From UBA6663 sp044226485 (lineage in GTDB: Bacteria; Chloroflexota; Anaerolineae; Anaerolineales; UBA6663), in assembly GCA_044226485.1 (NCBI GenBank), contig JBGAGY010000011.1, forward strand, positions 124,001-188,000: a stretch of DNA of 64,000 nt, given 5' to 3'. The notes beneath the pieces are model-generated. The model was not told the origin of the DNA. It saw only the letters and a program-made list of their open reading frames with translations, and did not search any database. Numbering within the stretch: position 1 is the first letter of the stretch; the number at the start of each line of letters is the position of its first letter. This document shows, one piece after another, positions 58,534-64,000 of the stretch. A program made the translations under genes and the position numbers.

Positions 58534-58623
58534 CTGATCCCTCCTGATATGTCGGCAATCCCTGCAAACTCACAGCTTGCTCGATACAACTCTGGCCTGA
58601 CTCTCTCACGACGGTTCCGGACC

Positions 58624-58752
58624 GCCTAACGATGCCCAACAGCTGCGGGGCGGTTGAGCCAAGGCCGACTCGCCCGACGGCACGCCAGCGCGCCGAAGTC
58701 CGCACGACCTGGGCCCCCGATTAGTCACGTCAGCTGCATGCTGTGGCTAGGC
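58624..58752 (-). repeat. attC-like repeat after the DHFR-like cassette
   Basis: It starts GCCTAAC, with TTGAGCC closing exactly 37 bases in, and ends CACGTCAGCTGCATGCTGTG followed by GCTAGGC. The outer arms pair in 6 of 7 positions. Inside, GATGCC with CAGCTG can pair with CAGCTGCATGC, as in R/L boxes of attC sites. The length is 129 bases. It lies between the SDR start and the DHFR-like stop. Confidence 0.72.
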
Positions 58753-58919
58753 TGCGGTTGGAGTCACTTGCCACTGCGGACCTTATATCTCAAAACATCC
58801 CGACGAGTTGTGCAGGCGTGGGAGCCAGCCACGGCCCGAAACCGTGCTTACCAACGGACCGAAGAACACGAGACCCGTCCGAGTGCGGCGCGTTGTTGGC
58901 GAAATGACCCACTTCATAG

Positions 58920-59477
58920 TCAGCGCGCGCGCCGGTAGTGCATGGCGACGACCCCGTTGCGGAGAGGCTTCGCCGAGACCAACTCGAGCTTTCGCGTGCT
59001 GGGCAGTCCGCTCTCGTACAGAGTTGGTCCGTGGCCGGCGATCCTGGGATGGACGAGCAACTTGTACTCGTCGATCAGATTCAGCCGGTCCAACTCCGCC
59101 GCGAGCTTACCGCTACCGAGGAGCACGCCACCCGGAGTCGCGTCCTTGAGCTCCTGCACGCCCGTTCGCAGGTCGCCGGTGATGCGGTGGCTGTTGGTCC
59201 ACGGCAACTCCGTTCGCGTCGACGACACCACGTACTTCGGCTTGGCCTCCAGCTTGACGGCCCACTCGTGAAGCACCGGCGGCACCTCCACCTCGCCACG
59301 GGCGACCGCTGGCCAGTAACTCTCCATCATCTCGTAGGTGACGCGGCCCCACAGCATCGCCCCGGTCTCGTCCATTAGGCGGGTGAAGAAGGCATGTGTC
59401 TCGTCGTCAACGATTCCTTCTTGGTCATCGATGCAGCCGTCCAGGGTGACGTTAATGCTGAAGGTCAGTAGTCCCAT
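58920..59477 (-). CDS. Dihydrofolate reductase family protein (RibD C-terminal-like), cassette gene
   Basis: This 185-residue protein of the bifunctional deaminase-reductase C-terminal (RibD_C) fold begins LTFSINVTLDGCIDD, then ETHAFFTRLMDETGAMLWGR, the usual reductase nucleotide-binding start. The NADP part GGVLLGSGKLAAELDRLNLI is near residue 115, followed by DEYKLLVHPRIAGHGPTLYE. It is not a classical FolA; YyaP/YwjB-like proteins of this group have unknown substrates. The start is ATG 59477 (an in-frame codon lies at 59489). One gene sits between two attC-like repeats. Confidence 0.86.
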   Translation of the reverse strand: MGLLTFSINVTLDGCIDDQEGIVDDETHAFFTRLMDETGAMLWGRVTYEMMESYWPAVARGEVEVPPVLHEWAVKLEAKPKYVVSSTRTELPWTNSHRITGDLRTGVQELKDATPGGVLLGSGKLAAELDRLNLIDEYKLLVHPRIAGHGPTLYESGLPSTRKLELVSAKPLRNGVVAMHYRRAR

Positions 59478-59532
59478 GATGTTCCTCACTCGAGAAATGC
59501 AGCCAGGCGACCCAAGGCGCTCACTCCTTGTC

Positions 59533-59648
59533 GCCTAATGTTGGGCATCAGCTGCAGGCCATTGCTACACTGTTGCCTGAACCGGTAACCACGGCGGCGA
59601 TACGACTCTGGATATCCTAATCAGCTGCGAAAGACGCAACCGTCAGCC
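59533..59648 (-). repeat. attC-like repeat upstream of the DHFR-like cassette
   Basis: It begins GCCTAATGTTGGGCATCAGC and ends CTAATCAGCTGCGAAAGACG followed by CAACCGTCAGCC, with CAGCTGC boxes near both ends. The length is 116 bases. Between it and the next repeat (59649-59758) there is no gene, so this would be an empty cassette. Confidence 0.5.
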
Positions 59649-59758
59649 ACCACCCCGAACCGCGTGCACGCCTGGGCATTCCAGCCACGGGCACAGCCCA
59701 ACTCCAGCCTGGCTGCACCAGCGACCTTGAGCTTATCACCCACACGGCTATCCGCACA

Positions 59759-59857
59759 GCCTAACGGCTCGCATCACCGACGTGACGGGTGAGCCGAGAC
59801 CGGCAGGAAACGGTGCCTCGGATAGCGAGGTCCATCGCTGCACTCGTTAGTCCAGGC
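59759..59857 (-). repeat. attC-like repeat at the array edge beside the sugar operon
   Basis: It begins GCCTAAC and the first box closes with GTGAGCC 37 bases in. It ends CGCTGCACTCGTTAGTCCAG followed by GC, with GTTAGTC pairing the left core in 6 of 7 positions. The length is 99 bases. It is the last recognised copy before the aldolase gene, whose stop is at 59961. Confidence 0.6.
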
Positions 59858-59960
59858 TGGACCACACCCAGCCATAACAGAAGTGCAGGTGCCCGAACTC
59901 TGCTGACGGCCCACAGCCGCGAGCAGTCACAGAACTGGCCACACCTCCGCCCTGGACAAC

Positions 59961-60608
59961 TCAGCGTGGTTGGCCATAGACCCTGACGTAGCGCTCATGC
60001 AGTCGAGCGAGACCTTCCGGCGGGATCTCCTCGGGCGTCCCGATCTGCAGCGCCAGCCACACGGTCTTCGCATTCTCTTCAGTCATCACCGCAGCTTTGA
60101 CGGCCGCTTCGGCCGTTGGCCCAATCGTGAACACGCCGTGGTTGCGCATAAGGATCGCGGGCGACGACCCGATGCTTGAAACCACAACCTTGCCGATGGC
60201 GTCATCGCCGATCAGGGCGAAGCCTCCCACAGGAATAGGGCCGCCGAACTCGTCGCCAATAGCGGTCAACACCGGCGGGATCGGCCGATTGACGGCCGCA
60301 AACGCCGTCGCATAGGGCGAGTGCGTGTGCACAATCCCTCCGACGTCGGGACGATTTCGGTAGATGTACAGATGGCTGGCGGTGTCGGAGGAAGGCGTGT
60401 AGGCGCCCTCGACAACCCGGCCTTCGAGGTCCACGATGACGATGTGGTCAGGTCGCAGCAATTCGTAGCGAATGCCCGAGGCCTTGATCGCCACCAGGCC
60501 GGTGTCAGGGTCCCGCGCGCTGACATTGCCGCCGGTCCAAACCACCAGCTGGTGGCGCGGCAATTCCAGGTGCAACGCAACAAGGTCGTGTTTGAGACGA
60601 TCCAGCAT
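59961..60608 (-). CDS. Class II aldolase/adducin family sugar-phosphate enzyme
   Basis: This 215-residue zinc-dependent enzyme of the AraD/FucA family is an epimerase or aldolase for a pentulose- or deoxyhexulose-phosphate. Phosphate-binding stretches are WTGGNVSARDP (near residue 24) and PSSDTASHLYIYR (near 71). The zinc ligands lie in VHTHSPYATAFA (His93-type pair) and MRNHGVFTIG (near 150). The acid in the SDT region fits both AraD and FucA, so I cannot choose between L-ribulose-phosphate epimerase and an aldolase. ATG 60608 has GAAGGG upstream. It is the last gene of the sugar operon. Confidence 0.87.
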   Translation of the reverse strand: MLDRLKHDLVALHLELPRHQLVVWTGGNVSARDPDTGLVAIKASGIRYELLRPDHIVIVDLEGRVVEGAYTPSSDTASHLYIYRNRPDVGGIVHTHSPYATAFAAVNRPIPPVLTAIGDEFGGPIPVGGFALIGDDAIGKVVVSSIGSSPAILMRNHGVFTIGPTAEAAVKAAVMTEENAKTVWLALQIGTPEEIPPEGLARLHERYVRVYGQPR

Positions 60609-60659
60609 GATCCCTTCACCGCTGCGCGCCCGAGGCGGCTCCAACAACCGGCTCCATGC

Positions 60660-61718
60660 TCATTCTCCAGGCTGGAGGGCCGGCAAGATCCTGGCCCAGC
60701 CGTCCGGTAGCGGCAGGCGTTGACGATCGACGAAACTTCGCAAAGCCGTGGCGTCGAGGCCAGGATGAATCGTGTGCGGCGACGTGACGGCCAGGGCCGC
60801 GACCCAGCTTGCCAGGCCATGAGCCTCGACCGGGGTCAGGCCCGCCGCCAGGCCGCTCAGCAATCCCGCCAGATGAGCGTCGCCGGCCCCGGCGGTGCCC
60901 ACGACCTCCACCGGCACAGCCGGGAGGAACGACGCCGTGACGCCGTCCCACAACCAGCTCCCTTCAGCCCCGCAGGTCACCGAGAGCAGGCCATCCGGTC
61001 TGAGGGTCCTCCACCGCTCGCACGCCGCTTCGAACAACGTCGTCCGATCGACCGCGCGCTCGTCTCCAAACGCGAAGACCGAGGCCTCGCCGCGATTGAG
61101 CGCCAGCAGATCCACCAGCGCGATCAAGGCTTGACCCTCACGGGTGTTCAACTCGCCCTGTGTCAAGGCGGCGGCGCGAAAACAGGCATGGGCCGTGCCT
61201 AGTTGCAGGAGATGACGCCGCGCGGCCAGCGGCGCCTCGGGTACGGCCAACGCGATAGCGCGTGGGCCATACATGCGAATCTGAGCTTCGGCCTTTCCGA
61301 CCAACGCTTCGTCAACCTGATCGCTGGCGGAGTTGCGCGTGGTCAGGTTGCCCCCGCTGCCGTCCGGATACAGGAAGCAAAACGACGACAACGTCGTGGC
61401 ACCGGCGAGCGCGCGCACCCAACGGACGTCCAGGCCGGCAGCGATCATCTCCTCGAGCAGTCGTTCGCCCTCGGGGTCGCGGCCGACGCAGCCGATTGGG
61501 AAAACCGCCGCAGCTTCACCAAGCAACTGCTTCACGTAGTGCGCGATGATGTGGAGTTTGCAGTAGTCGCGCCGATCGAGGAGCCGACCGCTGCGGCTTT
61601 CTTCGCGCCCGAGGGTCTGGTCGCCATCCAGGGCAAAGAACTGGCCCGTGCCGATGCCGCCGACCCCGAACAGGGCTTCGTAGCGCACGCGGTGTGGATC
61701 AAGCTGCAGAGCACTCAT
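60660..61718 (-). CDS. PfkB family sugar kinase
   Basis: This 352-residue ribokinase-fold kinase phosphorylates a sugar with ATP. The N-terminal part has FGVGGIGTGQFFALDGDQTL (near 14-33), where GG marks the sugar-binding side. GCVGRDPEGERLLEEMIAAG follows, and the C-terminal PfkB signature GTAGAGDAHLAGLLSGL is near residue 277, with the catalytic aspartate in GAGD. The substrate is unknown. Its start overlaps the stop of the mutarotase-like gene by four bases. It is followed by the aldolase gene, so the kinase product is probably the aldolase or epimerase substrate. Confidence 0.87.
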   Translation of the reverse strand: MSALQLDPHRVRYEALFGVGGIGTGQFFALDGDQTLGREESRSGRLLDRRDYCKLHIIAHYVKQLLGEAAAVFPIGCVGRDPEGERLLEEMIAAGLDVRWVRALAGATTLSSFCFLYPDGSGGNLTTRNSASDQVDEALVGKAEAQIRMYGPRAIALAVPEAPLAARRHLLQLGTAHACFRAAALTQGELNTREGQALIALVDLLALNRGEASVFAFGDERAVDRTTLFEAACERWRTLRPDGLLSVTCGAEGSWLWDGVTASFLPAVPVEVVGTAGAGDAHLAGLLSGLAAGLTPVEAHGLASWVAALAVTSPHTIHPGLDATALRSFVDRQRLPLPDGWARILPALQPGE

Positions 61719-62869
61719 GGGTGGGTCGCGGCTCCTTCGTTTTCGATCCTCACGACTGGATCGGATGGCGATCGGCGGGCCGCCTGAACGGCGCCATCGC
61801 GCGTGATGGCCAATACTTCAGGAACGGGCTCGAAGAGCACGGCCGTCAGCCAGGCCCGTTGAGTCGCGCCGGGTTCCAGGGTGCGCGCCGTCCCGTTCTC
61901 GATGGCGGTTTGCAGCCCGGCACAGGGATAGCTGGTCCAGGGCTCAAGGCCCATGCAATACGTCCGGCCATACCAGGGATATCCAACGCCGCCGCCCAAC
62001 GCCTGCCAGAGCCACACATGGCGGAACACCTCAGCGTCCCACGCCAGGCCGAAACCGAGCCCGGCCCGATCGTTCTGAACTGCCAGCCAGCCCTCTTTGA
62101 AGCCCTTGAGGTAGCAGTTGTCCATCGAACGCTGACTGTTGGGCGGCAGGCACCTCAGATCCAGAGGCTGACCGTTTCGGTCTTTGAGCCACGGCCAATC
62201 GCCGACCTGATGCAGACCCATACGATGGTCGGGCCCGTCCTCAGCCGTGAGCACCTCGAGGGTGGAGGCCGGGGCAGAGAGCCGGCAGGCATCGTCGAGG
62301 AACGGCGCGCCGACCACCGGGTGGTGGCCCCACATGAACGGCAGTGCTTCGGCCCCCTCGTTGGTGAGCGCTTCTTCAATGAAGAGAGCGGCGGCCCCGC
62401 GGCGCAGAGTCAGGGTCTTGCGCAACAGGAACGGCGTGCGCGTCGTTCGCACCCACAGACCCACGCGTACGCAGTCTGCCGTGTCCTCCAGGATGCGGTA
62501 GGCCCAGGGCACATTGGTCGTCTCGGCGAAGAAGCCGAAGTCCGCACCGTTCACGACGCTCGCCGGCCCGCCGTTCGGTACAACCTCGAACCAGCCGCCG
62601 CTCCAGCGATCGAAGAAGGACGCGGCGGGCGACACGGTCGGCGGGCGCAGTCCGTTGGGCGCGCGCCAGAGCACGTCGATGTCCGTCGGCTTGTGCAGGA
62701 ACTGGACGATCTCGGCGCCCTTGTCCACTAACACCACCAGCTGGATCCGATCATTCTGAAGGAGAAGCGCGCGATAGCCGCACCAGATCAGCCGATCGTC
62801 GATCCGACAACCCCAATGCCGGTCGGGGTCGGGCCGCGCGCCCTCCCCGGTTTCCCAAAAAGCATCCAT
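61715..62869 (-). CDS. Aldose 1-epimerase-like (galactose mutarotase fold) protein
   Basis: This 384-residue protein of the galactose-mutarotase-like beta-sandwich superfamily begins WGCRIDDRLIWCGYRALLLQ, then continues KGAEIVQFLHKPTDIDVLW. FMWGHHPVVGAPF (near 190) supplies the histidine pair expected at the catalytic site, and GLEPWTSYPCAGL (near 320) supplies a possible acid. It may interconvert sugar anomers, or be a DUF4432-type sugar epimerase. It lies 12 bases after the ABC permease gene and overlaps the PfkB kinase start. Confidence 0.78.
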   Translation of the reverse strand: MDAFWETGEGARPDPDRHWGCRIDDRLIWCGYRALLLQNDRIQLVVLVDKGAEIVQFLHKPTDIDVLWRAPNGLRPPTVSPAASFFDRWSGGWFEVVPNGGPASVVNGADFGFFAETTNVPWAYRILEDTADCVRVGLWVRTTRTPFLLRKTLTLRRGAAALFIEEALTNEGAEALPFMWGHHPVVGAPFLDDACRLSAPASTLEVLTAEDGPDHRMGLHQVGDWPWLKDRNGQPLDLRCLPPNSQRSMDNCYLKGFKEGWLAVQNDRAGLGFGLAWDAEVFRHVWLWQALGGGVGYPWYGRTYCMGLEPWTSYPCAGLQTAIENGTARTLEPGATQRAWLTAVLFEPVPEVLAITRDGAVQAARRSPSDPVVRIENEGAATHP

Positions 62870-62881
62870 GAACCAACCGCC

Positions 62882-63754
62882 TTACTTGAAGCCCGTCATC
62901 GCCAGGCTGGCGACGAAGCGCCGCTGTAGAACGATGTACACGAGCAGGATTGGCAGCAGCACGATGACGGACGCCGTCATGGTCAGGTCATGCCGCGTCG
63001 TGTGCTGCGTGTTGTACCAGGTCAACAGCAACGGCAGCGTCCGCCGATCGTGGGTGGTGATCACGATCAGCGGCCAGAGGTAATCGTTCCAGCTGGCCAT
63101 GAAGTTGAAGATGCCCAGCGCCGACAGCGGCGCGCCGAGCTGCGGCAGAATGATGTTCCAGAAGATCCGGAACTCGGAGGCCCCGTCGATGCGCGCCGCG
63201 TCGATCAACTCGCTCGGGATCGCCGCGATCGACTGACGCATCAAGAAGATGCCGAACGCATCCACCATCGAGGGCACGATCAGGCCCCACAGGCTGTCCA
63301 CCAGATGCAGCCGGGCCAGAATCAGGTAGGACGGGATCATCACGATCTGGAACGGGATCATCAACTGAGCCAGGATGAAGCCGAAGAAGGCCCGCTGCCC
63401 CCAAAACCGGAACTTGGCGAAGATGTAGCCTGCTAATGAACTCGTGAACAGGGTCGTGGCCACGTGCGCGCCGGCGACGAGCAGACTGTTAAGGAAGAAG
63501 CGTCCCAGCGGCACCTCGGGGTCGGTGAAGATGGTGACGTAGCTGGCCAGCGTCCAGGTCTCTGGCCAGAACGTCGGCGGCACGCGGATGATCTCGGCGC
63601 TCGACTTGAACGACGACAGGATCGCCCACGCGAACGGCAGCAGCGTCACGATGCCGCCGAGCGTCAGCACGACATAGACCAGGCCGCGGCCCAGCGAGAG
63701 ACGCGCGCCGGGCCGGGGCGCCTGGGTCACCGGGAGTCGCTCGAGGGTCGTCAT
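62882..63754 (-). CDS. Carbohydrate ABC transporter permease (MalG type)
   Basis: This 290-residue inner-membrane permease of the CUT1 family, which imports oligosaccharides, has six membrane segments. The EAA loop, which contacts the ATPase, reads ELIDAARIDGASEFRIFWNI near residue 195. The N-terminal segment FAWAILSSFKSSAEI also fits MalG/UgpE-type proteins. ATG 63754 is the real start; the frame stays open to 63985 but reads as shadow of the partner gene. The partner's stop is two bases upstream. No ATPase gene is in view, as is common for CUT1 loci that share MsmK-type ATPases. Confidence 0.9.
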   Translation of the reverse strand: MTTLERLPVTQAPRPGARLSLGRGLVYVVLTLGGIVTLLPFAWAILSSFKSSAEIIRVPPTFWPETWTLASYVTIFTDPEVPLGRFFLNSLLVAGAHVATTLFTSSLAGYIFAKFRFWGQRAFFGFILAQLMIPFQIVMIPSYLILARLHLVDSLWGLIVPSMVDAFGIFLMRQSIAAIPSELIDAARIDGASEFRIFWNIILPQLGAPLSALGIFNFMASWNDYLWPLIVITTHDRRTLPLLLTWYNTQHTTRHDLTMTASVIVLLPILLVYIVLQRRFVASLAMTGFK

Positions 63755-63756
63755 GA

Positions 63757-64000
63757 TCAATACTCCCAGTTGGTGCGCAACAGCTTGAACTGCGCGACCG
63801 TGACCACCAGGATGATCGCGAACAGCACCAACGAGATCGCGGCCGCCCAGCCCATGTTCTGGTACCGGAACGCGTTCTGGTAGATGCTCATCACCAGGGG
63901 CGTCGTCTGGTTGCGCGGTCCGCCGTTGGTCAAGACGTCGAAGATCACGAAGACCTGGAACGACGACAACATGGTCAGGACGCAAACGAAGAGCATCGTC
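63757..64000 (-). CDS. Carbohydrate ABC transporter permease (MalF type), C-terminal part
   Basis: Only the last 81 residues or so are visible, and the frame runs off the right edge. The sequence SSFQVFVIFDVLTNGGPRNQ with TTPLVMSIYQNAFRYQNMGW is the typical end of a UgpA/MalF-like permease, with TNGGP as hallmark. The last helix is AAAISLVLFAIILVVTVAQF. It is the partner of the MalG-type permease directly downstream, with two bases between stop and start. Upstream genes, probably a solute-binding protein and a regulator, lie outside the window. Confidence 0.88.
   Translation of the reverse strand, partial: TMLFVCVLTMLSSFQVFVIFDVLTNGGPRNQTTPLVMSIYQNAFRYQNMGWAAAISLVLFAIILVVTVAQFKLLRTNWEY

Noticed and set aside
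36428..59857. CRISPR array as an explanation for the intergenic repeats
   Set aside because: The repeats are about 100-130 bp, imperfect and separated by whole genes, and no cas genes are present.
1..64000. Insertion sequences or prophage
   Set aside because: I found no transposase, phage structural, integrase or terminase motifs and no paired terminal repeats with target duplications.
1..64000. tRNA and rRNA genes
   Set aside because: No T-arm-like sequence in a cloverleaf context and no rRNA-like conserved stretches were seen by eye; a covariance search would be needed to be certain.

Overview
The window is one contiguous piece of a high-GC bacterial chromosome, most likely Chloroflexota (Anaerolineae-like). 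That placement is inferred from a DUF2298 (Chlor_Arch_YYY) membrane protein, a mevalonate-pathway decarboxylase in a bacterium, a DUF2270 protein, and three secreted proteins ending in a tyrosine-leucine-proline tail that I associate with secreted Chloroflexota proteins. I found no rRNA or tRNA genes.

Region 1 (1-24,800) is core-like. It carries a partial (di)phosphomevalonate decarboxylase, an RseP-type site-2 protease with a HEAT-repeat protein, an AEC transporter, a membrane-fused subtilase, heme oxygenase, a HAD hydrolase with a nucleoside deaminase, a ROK kinase, an HD phosphohydrolase and the DUF2298 protein. It also has a persulfide dioxygenase-rhodanese/sulfite oxidase pair for sulfur oxidation, OsmC, and a carotenoid pair (phytoene synthase and phytoene desaturase) that would draw on the mevalonate pathway for isoprenoid units.

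Region 2 (24,800-36,000) is accessory. Short, mostly minus-strand genes encode two GNAT-nucleotidyltransferase couples, an ABM monooxygenase, DinB and ClbS four-helix-bundle proteins, an SRPBCC protein, an alpha/beta hydrolase, an SDR, a DUF4256 protein and several proteins I do not recognise. A PadR regulator with a clear promoter-operator and a membrane protein interrupt them on the plus strand.

Region 3 (36,000-60,000) looks like an integron-type cassette array without an integrase in view. Single minus-strand genes (YIP1, DinB, S51 peptidase, GNAT, TPR, SDR, methyltransferase, GyrI-like, DHFR-like) are each followed downstream by a related repeat of about 100-130 bp. The best repeats carry GTTAGGC at one end and a GTCAGCTGCA-type box at the other. 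The array is interrupted by a plus-strand LysM protein with an ECF sigma factor (37.7-39.6 kb), by a hydrolase (45.2 kb), and by a 7-kb unit at 49.6-56.5 kb. That unit has a divergent BTAD (SARP-like) regulator, a 68-aa protein and three exported repeat proteins sharing a C-terminal tail.

Region 4 (59,960-64,000) is a minus-strand sugar-utilisation operon read into from beyond the right edge: two ABC permeases, a mutarotase-like protein, a PfkB kinase and a class II aldolase/epimerase.

All calls come from reading the sequence; no database search was run.
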